Both the position numbers and the translations under genes were made by a program. A stretch of DNA of 7,083 bases, from assembly GCA_029940125.1 (NCBI GenBank), contig JAOZRP010000120.1, positions 1 through 7,083 of the forward strand. Direction: 5' to 3'. The notes under the pieces are model-generated. The model did not search any database. It was not told where the DNA came from and was given only the letters and a program-made list of their open reading frames with translations. The DNA is from a bacterium (GTDB lineage: Bacteria > Desulfobacterota > Anaeroferrophillalia > Anaeroferrophillales > Anaeroferrophillaceae). Each line of letters begins with the position of its first letter. The stretch's first letter is position 1. Shown piece after piece: positions 1 through 5,651 of this stretch.

Positions 1-26
1 GAGCCATGCCGGAACATCCTGACACC

Positions 27-692
27 TTATACCTTGATTTTGGTTGCGGGCGTTAAGCCCGCGTTAGGCTTTAATTGCTCATAAGTTTCCCAGGTGTCGA
101 TATCCTGACGACCTGCTTTCAAGGAGACCGGTATCTTTATTGCTTCCAGAAAATGCGATTGAATAAAAGGGCGAATGCCACTTTCACCGCTTAAGGATAA
201 AATTTCACCGATCTGTGCCCGCCAAACCAGGTATGGATGTGCCGGCTTTTCCCGCTCGGTGGCGATAACCAGTGGCTGAGTGTCTGCATGGGAAGAAGCG
301 GCAACAAAAAATTGATCAATGATCGCCCGGGAGATGAAAGGCATGTCTCCCAACAGAAACAGAATGCCCGAGATGTCAGGCCGGGTTGACAAGGTCCGCA
401 GACCGGCGGCAATGGAAGAGAACATTCCCTGCTGCCAGGCCGGGTTGCGGATAATATCGGTTTTGGACAGCTTGTCTGGTATGGTTTTGGTGATGGCGTC
501 ATAATGCGCCCCCAGAACAACATGGACGCTGTTTGTTTTTTTGCTGCCGCAGGCGGTGTCAATGACCGTGCCGAGGATAGTGTTGTCCCGTCCCCAGGGC
601 AGCAGTTGTTTGGGCTGACCGAAGCGTCGGGCCTCCCCGGCCGCCAGGATCAAGACCGCAAATTCTGGTGTTTTTGCAGAAATAGAGCACAT
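27..692 (-). CDS. MobA/MocA-like NTP transferase (molybdenum cofactor nucleotidyltransferase family)
   Basis: This 221-residue cytoplasmic protein has the single-domain GT-A-like nucleotidyltransferase fold expected of MobA/MocA proteins, which attach CMP or GMP to molybdopterin. Visible motifs are the N-terminal nucleotide-binding loop LAAG at 16-19 followed by RRFGQPKQL (22-30), the N-P-x-W-x-x-G-M-x-S-S segment at 83-93, the metal-binding GDMP at 115-118, the HP pair at 152-153, GESGIR at 169-174 and DIDT at 197-200. The HP, GESG and DIDT motifs resemble MocA (cytidylyltransferase) more than MobA, but the base used cannot be fixed from sequence alone. The length is normal for the family. 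The ATG is the only start upstream of the LAAG loop; an in-frame stop lies about ten codons before it and there is no good Shine-Dalgarno. It is divergent from the tRNA-Ser side. After its stop, bases 1-7 could begin another minus-strand gene (AGGA about 9 nt before an ATG at 7-5), but too little is visible to call it. Confidence 0.8.
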   Translation of the reverse strand: MCSISAKTPEFAVLILAAGEARRFGQPKQLLPWGRDNTILGTVIDTACGSKKTNSVHVVLGAHYDAITKTIPDKLSKTDIIRNPAWQQGMFSSIAAGLRTLSTRPDISGILFLLGDMPFISRAIIDQFFVAASSHADTQPLVIATEREKPAHPYLVWRAQIGEILSLSGESGIRPFIQSHFLEAIKIPVSLKAGRQDIDTWETYEQLKPNAGLTPATKIKV

Positions 693-706
693 GTTTAAGG
701 TCAGTT

Positions 707-724
707 GCGGTTGCCGCGTTTTTT
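707..724 (+). terminator. Weak candidate intrinsic terminator
   Basis: GCGG (707-710), a TTG loop and CCGC (714-717) are followed by G and six Ts (719-724). The stem is only four base pairs, which is short for an efficient terminator. If active, it would stop rightward transcription running antisense through the MobA-like gene before the tRNA-Ser promoter. It could equally be chance. Confidence 0.25.
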
Positions 725-748
725 ATTTGGATGCGGGCGGGAAACGTT

Positions 749-776
749 TTGACAAATGCGATCCATTGTTTCTAAG
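749..776 (+). promoter_or_regulatory. Candidate sigma-70 type promoter for tRNA-Ser / ffs
   Basis: A perfect -35 hexamer TTGACA (749-754) is separated by 16 nt from TCTAAG (771-776), which matches four of six positions of TATAAT. Transcription would start near 783 and run into tRNA-Ser at 887, giving a roughly 100-nt leader that would be processed away. A second TTGACA lies at 824-829 but has no convincing -10 at the right distance. No promoter is visible between tRNA-Ser and the SRP RNA, so both are probably made from this region. Confidence 0.4.
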
Positions 777-791
777 TGATTTCCCGGGGAA

Positions 792-829
792 TGTCAAGAG
801 AGCTGAAAGGCCGGCTTTTCACCTTGACA
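792..829. repeat. Imperfect inverted repeat upstream of tRNA-Ser
   Basis: TGTCAAG (792-798) and CTTGACA (823-829) are perfect 7-bp complements. Between them TGAAAG and CTTTTCA can extend the helix with a bulge around a GCCGG loop. No T tract follows on either strand, so it is not a standard intrinsic terminator. The right arm contains a TTGACA hexamer, so it could be a regulator site or a structure in the tRNA precursor leader. Confidence 0.4.
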
Positions 830-886
830 GTCGGATGTTTTATTGGTAAGCAACTTAATTCATTTAGCGAGTGTTTTAGCTTTTCA

Positions 887-974
887 GGAGAGATGCCCGA
901 GAGGCCGAAGGGGCACGATTGGAAATCGTGTGTACTTAACGGTACCGTGGGTTCGAATCCCACTCTCTCCGCCA
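887..974 (+). tRNA. tRNA-Ser (anticodon GGA), CCA encoded
   Basis: This class II tRNA reads serine codons UCC and UCU. The acceptor stem GGAGAGA (887-893) pairs with TCTCTCC (964-970), followed by discriminator G971 and an encoded CCA (972-974). The D stem is CCC/GGG (896-898 with 910-912). The anticodon stem CACGA/TCGTG (914-918, 926-930) encloses TTGGAAA with anticodon GGA at 921-923. The long variable arm typical of tRNA-Ser forms GTAC/GTAC (932-935, 942-945). The T arm is GTGGG/CCCAC (947-951, 959-963) with loop TTCGAAT. Discriminator G and the long variable arm are the identity elements of serine tRNAs. It ends about ten bases before the SRP RNA, which implies a shared precursor. Confidence 0.97.
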
Positions 975-980
975 GCTGGT

Positions 981-1111
981 TTATCCCCATGGATGATAGC
1001 CAGGTCCTGTGCAACAGGGACAGTGTGAACCCCGTCAGATCCGGAAGGAAGCAGCGGTAACATTGCTCGCTGTGTGCCGCAGGGGTGCCTGGCTATCATC
1101 CATGGGGATAA
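981..1111 (+). ncRNA. ffs: Signal recognition particle RNA, small bacterial (4.5S) type
   Basis: This is the RNA scaffold of the bacterial SRP. It binds the Ffh M domain and directs ribosomes making membrane proteins to FtsY. The diagnostic apical region spans about 1031-1060: it has the conserved GTCAGATCCGGAAGGAAGCA core with the GGAA tetraloop at 1043-1046 and the two internal loops contacted by Ffh. The downstream GTGTGCCG (1072-1079) is also typical. The ends form a perfect helix: 980-1004 is the exact reverse complement of 1088-1112. The whole is one hairpin without an Alu domain, as in most Gram-negative bacteria. Mature ends are not visible; about 985-1107 is likely after trimming. 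It lies between tRNA-Ser and dnaX, a position known for SRP RNA genes in several bacterial phyla. Confidence 0.95.
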
Positions 1112-1120
1112 AGGTTTTTT
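1088..1120 (+). terminator. Candidate SRP-RNA terminator inside the dnaX leader
   Basis: The 3' arm of the SRP RNA closing helix (1088-1112) is followed by GG and six Ts (1115-1120). The long uninterrupted helix plus T tract resembles an intrinsic terminator, although two Gs separate stem and tract and the base of the stem is A/T-rich. The T tract abuts the dnaX Shine-Dalgarno (GGAG, 1121-1124), so partial readthrough would be needed to express dnaX from the upstream promoter. Confidence 0.4.
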
Positions 1121-1136
1121 GGAGAAAGAACAACCG

Positions 1137-2813
1137 ATGGCTGATTCTTCGTCATATCAGGTTTTGGCTCGTAAATGGCGTCCCCAAAGCTTTGCCGATC
1201 TGGCCGGTTTGCAGCATATAGCCAAGACCCTGCAAAATGCCATTCGCACGGAAAGGGTTTCTCACGCTTTTTTGTTTACCGGCTCGCGGGGAGTGGGAAA
1301 GACCTCGGCCGCCAGGATCATGGCCAAATGTCTGAACTGTTTTCAGGGGCCAACGCCTGATCCTTGCGGCACCTGCGACAACTGCCTTTCCATTGCCGCC
1401 GGCAGCAATCCTGATGTGATTGAAATTGATGCCGCTTCCAATCGGGGCATCAATGAAATCAGACAGCTGCGGGAAAACGTTGGCTATTTGCCCCAGGTGT
1501 CAGCATATAAAATTTACATCATTGATGAAGTGCACATGCTGACCACGGAGGCCTTTAACGCCCTGTTGAAAACCCTGGAAGAGCCCCCGGACCACGTTAA
1601 GTTTATTTTAGCGACCACGGAACCCCATAAGATACCGATTACCATTCTTTCGCGCTGTCATCGCTATGATTTCGGGCGCCTGTCGGCAGCGGTGATCGAA
1701 CAGGCCATTCAGGGGGTGGCGGAAAAGGAGGGGCTGGAAATAGAGCCGGCGGCCCTGAAGCTTTTGGCCCGGGAAGCGGACGGCAGCATGAGGGATGCCC
1801 TGAGCGTCCTGGATCAGGCCATGGCTTTTTCCGGAGACCATGTTGGCATTGATGACCTGCGGGTGATTTTGGGGGTGGTGGAAGCGCGTTATGCATCGGC
1901 CCTGGTGGAAGCATTGCTGGATCGTAAGATTCCAGCGGCCCTGCAGCAGATTACCGAACTGGAGAAAGCCGGGGTTGACATTAAGCGGTTTGCCAGGGAT
2001 TTTCTGTTTTACCTGCGCAATCTTGTGGTTTTGAAGGTGTCGCCGGAACTGAAGACCCTGGTGGAAGCCGGTGACGAAGAACTCCAGCAAATGATCAACT
2101 TGGTTAAAAGGGCGAACCTTCCCTACTGGCAGCAGTTGTTCGACCTTTTTCAGGAACAGTATGCGGCCCTGATGGCCGCCAACCTGCCCCGGCTGCACCT
2201 GGAAATGACTGTCGTTCGCCTGGGAATGGCCCGGGACCTGGTGCCGGTGGACGAGCTCATCAACCGCCTGCAGGGAATCGAACCGGAAGGATTGTTGCTG
2301 GAAAGCAGCCCTTTGCCGACGCGGCAGCCGTTATCTCCCTCCTCCGTTTCTGAGGCAAAGCCGGATGAACTCCAGGAGGAGTCAAGGCAGGGTCAAGAAG
2401 AACCCTCTTTGCTGCAGGCTCAATCTGCGATTCCCCGTGACTGGCCTTCCCTGCTGGAGGCCCTGCGGCCACATCTGCCTTCTATAACCGCTGTCTTAGA
2501 TAATGCTACCTTGCTGAAATGGGAAAAAAATCGGCTTGAACTGGGCTTGCCTGGTTATGCTTATGGTTTATTGCGGGATGAGGAAAAAGAGCGGCGGTTG
2601 AAAAAGCAGTTGGAACAGATTTTCGGCGAAGAATTCGTAGTGGTTTTATCCCAGTTGTCCGGCAATGGCAATGGCGGCAACGGCATGAAAACAACCGAAG
2701 CGAAAAGCAAAAAGGGTAATTTTAACAAGCAGGACATCATTAATGATGAAATGGTTCGTTCGTTGATAGATATTTTTGACGCTCAGATTGAGGAAATCAA
2801 ACCAGTTTTTTAA
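1137..2813 (+). CDS. dnaX: DNA polymerase III subunit tau (clamp-loader ATPase)
   Basis: DnaX is the AAA+ motor of the clamp loader, which opens the beta sliding clamp and ties it to the replicative polymerase. The 558 residues show Walker A GSRGVGKTS (49-57), a zinc module with Cys 68, 77, 80 and 83, Walker B IIDEVH (128-133), sensor 1 ATTEPHK (159-165), the arginine-finger SRC (172-174) and sensor 2 GSMRDALS (216-223). The collar domain III covers about 240-365, then a Pro/Ser/Glu/Gln-rich linker (about 385-430), and a C-terminal tau region from about 432 to the end. The start is ATG 1137, with GGAG 12 nt upstream. An in-frame upstream ATG at 1074 lies inside the SRP RNA and would add 21 residues unlike DnaX, so it was refused. 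It probably shares readthrough transcription with tRNA-Ser and ffs. A possible frameshift site is listed separately. Confidence 0.95.
   Translation: MADSSSYQVLARKWRPQSFADLAGLQHIAKTLQNAIRTERVSHAFLFTGSRGVGKTSAARIMAKCLNCFQGPTPDPCGTCDNCLSIAAGSNPDVIEIDAASNRGINEIRQLRENVGYLPQVSAYKIYIIDEVHMLTTEAFNALLKTLEEPPDHVKFILATTEPHKIPITILSRCHRYDFGRLSAAVIEQAIQGVAEKEGLEIEPAALKLLAREADGSMRDALSVLDQAMAFSGDHVGIDDLRVILGVVEARYASALVEALLDRKIPAALQQITELEKAGVDIKRFARDFLFYLRNLVVLKVSPELKTLVEAGDEELQQMINLVKRANLPYWQQLFDLFQEQYAALMAANLPRLHLEMTVVRLGMARDLVPVDELINRLQGIEPEGLLLESSPLPTRQPLSPSSVSEAKPDELQEESRQGQEEPSLLQAQSAIPRDWPSLLEALRPHLPSITAVLDNATLLKWEKNRLELGLPGYAYGLLRDEEKERRLKKQLEQIFGEEFVVVLSQLSGNGNGGNGMKTTEAKSKKGNFNKQDIINDEMVRSLIDIFDAQIEEIKPVF
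2525..2539 (+). other. Possible -1 slippery heptamer in dnaX (gamma-like product)
   Basis: The coding frame reads Glu463-Lys464-Asn465 across a run of seven As, giving the heptamer A AAA AAT (2525-2531). A -1 slip would be followed by TCG, GCT and a TGA stop at 2537-2539. It would yield a 467-residue product lacking most of the C-terminal tau domain. In E. coli dnaX, A AAA AAG with an upstream SD and a downstream stem-loop makes gamma. I see neither a strong SD-like stimulator nor a clear stem-loop here, so this is a weak candidate. Confidence 0.2.
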
Positions 2814-2972
2814 TAGATACCTGTATTTGATATGATGTCGTTTCGGTTCCTGCGGTGTTTTAGGCTCCAGAGGAAATGGATCGTATCATTATGGAAACAT
2901 GATAGGTTTTTATCTGAACTGGAAATGAATCTTTCTGGATAGAGATTAACCGATGGTAAGGAGGATGTTCAC

Positions 2973-3290
2973 ATGGCTAAAGGAATGGGAAATCTGTTGA
3001 AGCAGGCTCAGCAGATGCAGGCGAAGATGGCGAAAATACAGGAGGAAGTTGGAGCCAGAACCGTGGAAGCTTCGGCCGGCGGCGGCATGGTGACGGTAGT
3101 CGCCAACGGCAAGCAGGAAATTCTTTCCATTGCCATTGAGCCCCAGGTGGTTGACCCTGACGATATTGATATGCTGCAGGATCTGGTGGTTGCGGCGGTT
3201 AACCAGGCACTGAAGGAGGCCGCGGAAATGATGGCGGCCGAAATGGGCAAAATAACCGGGGGCTTAAAAGTTCCGGGATTGACCCTGTAG
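2973..3290 (+). CDS. ebfC: YbaB/EbfC family nucleoid-associated protein
   Basis: This 105-residue protein belongs to the YbaB/EbfC family of small dimeric DNA-binding proteins that coat the nucleoid. Family marks are the N-terminal amphipathic helix rich in Gln, Met and Lys (about 5-27), the V-E-A-S-A-G-G-G-M-V core (about 31-40), the beta segment ending in DPDDIDMLQDL (about 62-72), the following helix, and the C-terminal T-G-G-L-K-V-P-G-L. Length is normal. AAGGAGG (2958-2964) sits eight bases before the ATG, a strong ribosome binding site. dnaX ends 159 bases upstream; dnaX-ebfC pairing is conserved in many bacteria. The usual next gene, recR, is absent. The A/T-rich dnaX-ebfC gap contains no clear promoter; a weak stem TATCAT/ATGATA (2884-2904) followed by GG and Ts is the only structure. 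Confidence 0.93.
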   Translation: MAKGMGNLLKQAQQMQAKMAKIQEEVGARTVEASAGGGMVTVVANGKQEILSIAIEPQVVDPDDIDMLQDLVVAAVNQALKEAAEMMAAEMGKITGGLKVPGLTL

Positions 3291-3334
3291 TTGGAAACGT
3301 TGTGACGAGTGTTTTTAGTTTCTCCTGTTCCTAA

Positions 3335-3353
3335 TGCGGGAACAAATCTCGCA
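3335..3353 (+). other. Small hairpin after ebfC
   Basis: TGCGGGA (3335-3341) pairs with TCTCGCA (3347-3353) through seven pairs including one G-U, with an ACAAA loop. There is no T tract after it on either strand, so it is not a typical intrinsic terminator. It could stabilise the 3' end of the ebfC transcript. Confidence 0.3.
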
Positions 3354-3396
3354 ACCTAAACGGATCTTTTCGGCCCGCAATTTAAGATTTTATTTT

Positions 3397-3462
3397 ACCA
3401 TGAAGGAATGAAGAACATGAAGTTCAATGAGAAACTCTTCAAGCTCTTCAAGTCTTCATGGT
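3397..3462. repeat. Palindromic TGAAG-repeat element
   Basis: The left arm (3398-3422) and the reverse complement of the right arm (3437-3461) agree at 20 of 25 positions, including an outer perfect CCATGAAG/CTTCATGG. The extra pair A3397-T3462 closes the stem around a 14-nt loop (3423-3436). Each arm carries three TGAAG units spaced 8 and 9 bases apart, in mirror order on the right as CTTCA units. The element is non-coding and sits in the ebfC-argD spacer. It looks like a dispersed REP-type intergenic repeat. A T-rich stretch (3469-3483) follows, so it might also dampen readthrough into argD. Confidence 0.7.
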
Positions 3463-3511
3463 TACATAATTTTCTTGTTTTTTATGATAGGATTTCAGGA
3501 GTAAAGCACAA

Positions 3512-3547
3512 ATGTTTATAACGGATAACAAAAAGAAAGTATCGTGA
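3512..3547 (+). CDS. Short upstream ORF overlapping the argD start (putative leader peptide)
   Basis: AGGAG (3497-3501) lies ten bases before ATG 3512, which opens an 11-codon frame, MFITDNKKKVS, ending in TGA at 3545-3547. That stop overlaps the argD ATG (3547-3549) by one base, giving a TGATG junction. argD itself has only a weak purine stretch (AAAGAAAG, about 3532-3539) as a ribosome site, so ribosomes finishing this peptide may restart on argD. The peptide has no arginine codon but three consecutive lysine codons, so classical arginine attenuation is not supported. It could be a chance ORF. Confidence 0.4.
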   Translation: MFITDNKKKVS

Positions 3548-4731
3548 TGAATTCTGAAGAGATATTTGCGCTTAGTGACCGTTGCGTGATGCAAACCTAC
3601 CGCCGCTATCCTCTGGCTCTGGTTCGCGGCCGGGGGATGACCGTGTGGGATGCCGATGGTCGGGAATACCTTGATTTTCTGGCCGGCATCGCGGTTTGCA
3701 GCCTGGGGCATTGCCATCCCCTGGTCAGTCATGCGATTGCCGAGCAGGCGAAAACCCTGATGCATGTCTCGAATCTGTATTACATCGAACCTCAGGCTAA
3801 GCTGGCGGCCCTGCTGACGGAAAAGTCCTTTGCGGATCGGGTTTTTTTCTGCAATTCCGGGGCTGAAGCCAATGAGGCGGCCATCAAGCTGGCCCGTCGC
3901 TATGCCCGGGAGATCCAAAAGATTGAAATGCCGGAAATCATTACCATGGAGAAATCTTTCCACGGACGCACCATGGCCACCCTTTCTGCCACCGGGCAGG
4001 AAAAAATACAGACCGGCTATCAGCCGCTGCTTGCCGGTTTTCGCTACGTTCCTTTCGGGGATTCCAGTGCCGTTGCCCGGGCGGTTAATGAAAATACCTG
4101 CGCGGTCATGGTTGAGCCCATCCAGGGTGAAGGCGGGGTGAATGTTCCCGCTTCCGGCTATCTGCAGGAGCTGCGCCGGATTTGCGATGATCACAACCTG
4201 CTCCTGATTCTTGATGAGGTTCAGTGCGGCATGGGACGTACCGGCCGTCTTTTTGCTTATCAGCATGAAGGCATTGAGCCGGATGTGATGACGCTGGCCA
4301 AAGCCCTGGGAGCCGGATTTCCCATTGGAGCCATGCTGGCATCCCAAAAAGCGGCCGACGTTTTCGGTCCGAGCAGTCATGCCTCGACTTTTGGCGGCAA
4401 TCCTCTGGCCTGCAGTGCCGCCCTTGCCGTTTTGCAGGCCCTGGACACCGATGATGTTTTAGGCAACTGCAAAAAAATGGGAAACTGTCTGCGGGGGCGG
4501 CTGGCGCGGTTGAAGGAAAGCAAAAAAAGCATCAGTGAAATTCGCGGCTTGGGGTTGATGGTAGGCGTTGAATTGACCGTACCGGTTGCCGATGTCATTG
4601 ATCGCTGCCGGGAACGGGGCGTCCTGGTGGGGCCGGCCGGAGAAAAAACCCTGCGTTTGACCCCGCCGCTGGTGGTCACGGAAACGGATATTGACCGGTT
4701 GGTCGAGGTCCTGGAAGAGGTGCTGCCGTGA
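3547..4731 (+). CDS. argD: Acetylornithine aminotransferase
   Basis: ArgD is a cytoplasmic PLP-dependent class III aminotransferase. It transfers an amino group from glutamate to N-acetylglutamate semialdehyde to give N2-acetylornithine, and can also serve as succinyldiaminopimelate aminotransferase. Counting from ATG 3547 (394 residues), motifs are the cofactor phosphate-binding NSGAEAN (103-109), FHGRT (138-142), EPIQGEGG (190-197), the PLP ring-binding DEVQ (223-226) and the Schiff-base lysine K252 in LAKALGAGFPIG. STFGGNPLA follows near 280. Length is normal for the family. GTG 3544 is one codon upstream and also possible, but ATG 3547 fits the TGATG overlap with the short upstream ORF. 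A poor promoter-like pair, TTACAT (3462-3467) and TATGAT (3483-3488) with 15-nt spacing, lies upstream. Its stop overlaps the argF start, so it is the first gene of an argD-argF-argG operon. Confidence 0.95.
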   Translation: MNSEEIFALSDRCVMQTYRRYPLALVRGRGMTVWDADGREYLDFLAGIAVCSLGHCHPLVSHAIAEQAKTLMHVSNLYYIEPQAKLAALLTEKSFADRVFFCNSGAEANEAAIKLARRYAREIQKIEMPEIITMEKSFHGRTMATLSATGQEKIQTGYQPLLAGFRYVPFGDSSAVARAVNENTCAVMVEPIQGEGGVNVPASGYLQELRRICDDHNLLLILDEVQCGMGRTGRLFAYQHEGIEPDVMTLAKALGAGFPIGAMLASQKAADVFGPSSHASTFGGNPLACSAALAVLQALDTDDVLGNCKKMGNCLRGRLARLKESKKSISEIRGLGLMVGVELTVPVADVIDRCRERGVLVGPAGEKTLRLTPPLVVTETDIDRLVEVLEEVLP

Positions 4732-5651
4732 ACGTTAAGAAGAAAGATTTTTTGGACTTGGCCGGCTGGTCAACGGCGGAACTCAATCAGGTTCTGTCCC
4801 TGGCCACGGTGCTGAAATGTGAACCGGAGCCCCGCCAGGCCAGGTTGGCAGGCAAATCCCTGGCGATGATTTTTGAGAAGGCTTCCACCCGGACCCGGGT
4901 TTCCTTTGAAGTGGGCATGTTCCAGCTTGGCGGCCAGGCAATTTTTCTCAGCCGCCATGACACCCAGCTGGGCCGGGGTGAGCCGATTGAGGATACCGCC
5001 CGGGTGTTGTCCCGCTACGTGGACGGCATTATGATTCGGACGTTTGCCCAGGATGACATCATTGCCCTGGCCCGCCATGCCACCGTACCGGTTATCAACG
5101 GTCTTACGGATCTTGTGCATCCCAGCCAGGTTCTTTCCGATATTTTTACCATCCGGGAACGCTTTGGCGATATTCGCGGCGTGAAAGTGGCCTATGTCGG
5201 CGACGGCAACAATATGGCCAATTCGTGGATCAACGCCGCCAGGCGGTTTGGTTTTGACCTGCGGCTGGCTTGTCCAGAAGGCTACCATCCTGATGCCGGG
5301 ATCCTGGCCCGGGCGCGGGAGGAGGCGGCTGGAAATATCATGGTGGTTGATGATCCCCGTCAGGCGGTTGAAGGTGCCCAGGTGGTTAACACGGATGTAT
5401 GGGCCAGCATGGGGCAGGAGGAAGAAGCGGCGCAGCGGCGGCGGATCTTCGCCCCTTACCAGGTTAATGACGAACTCCTGGCCATGGCGGCGCCGGAAGT
5501 GGTGGTGCTGCACTGTCTGCCGGCCCATCGGGGGGAAGAGATAACCGCCCCGGTTTTTTCGCGGTTTCAGGAGCTTATTTTTACCCAGGCCGAGAATCGC
5601 ATGCACGTTCAGAAAGCCTTGCTGGCTCTATTGTTGGGAGGAAAAAAATGA
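4728..5651 (+). CDS. argF: Ornithine carbamoyltransferase
   Basis: ArgF joins carbamoyl phosphate and ornithine to make citrulline, normally as a cytoplasmic trimer. The 307 residues carry the carbamoyl-phosphate motif STRTR (53-57), the R-T-F segment at 104-106, HPSQ (131-134), the ornithine-domain YVGDGNNMANSW (156-167), the SMG loop in DVWASMGQ (223-230) and the catalytic-loop HCLP (262-265). These separate it from aspartate carbamoyltransferase. Length is normal. The start is GTG 4728, which overlaps the argD stop as GTGA (4728-4731). GAGG at 4717-4720 gives a 7-nt spacing to it. An overlap of this kind favours translational coupling to argD. All key motifs are intact, so the enzyme should be active. 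Confidence 0.96.
   Translation: MNVKKKDFLDLAGWSTAELNQVLSLATVLKCEPEPRQARLAGKSLAMIFEKASTRTRVSFEVGMFQLGGQAIFLSRHDTQLGRGEPIEDTARVLSRYVDGIMIRTFAQDDIIALARHATVPVINGLTDLVHPSQVLSDIFTIRERFGDIRGVKVAYVGDGNNMANSWINAARRFGFDLRLACPEGYHPDAGILARAREEAAGNIMVVDDPRQAVEGAQVVNTDVWASMGQEEEAAQRRRIFAPYQVNDELLAMAAPEVVVLHCLPAHRGEEITAPVFSRFQELIFTQAENRMHVQKALLALLLGGKK

Noticed and set aside
772..1099. Several short open frames across the tRNA-Ser and SRP RNA region on both strands
   Set aside because: They overlap two well-supported structured RNAs and are explained by them.
1074..1136. Upstream in-frame ATG extending DnaX by 21 residues
   Set aside because: The extension is encoded inside the SRP RNA and does not resemble DnaX. 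ATG 1137 has an SD and gives the normal family N-terminus.
2877..2903. Eight-codon ORF MDRIIMET in the dnaX-ebfC gap
   Set aside because: It is too short, does not overlap ebfC, has only a weak SD and no coupling geometry; probably chance.
3462..3488. TTACAT / TATGAT promoter-like pair ahead of argD
   Set aside because: The spacing is 15 nt and the -35 is poor, so it is not reported as a promoter, although argD must be transcribed from somewhere in this spacer or by readthrough.
3448..4380. 310-codon open frame on the minus strand opposite argD
   Set aside because: It lies opposite intact argD, the translation has no recognisable domain, and long antisense frames are common opposite GC-biased coding regions.
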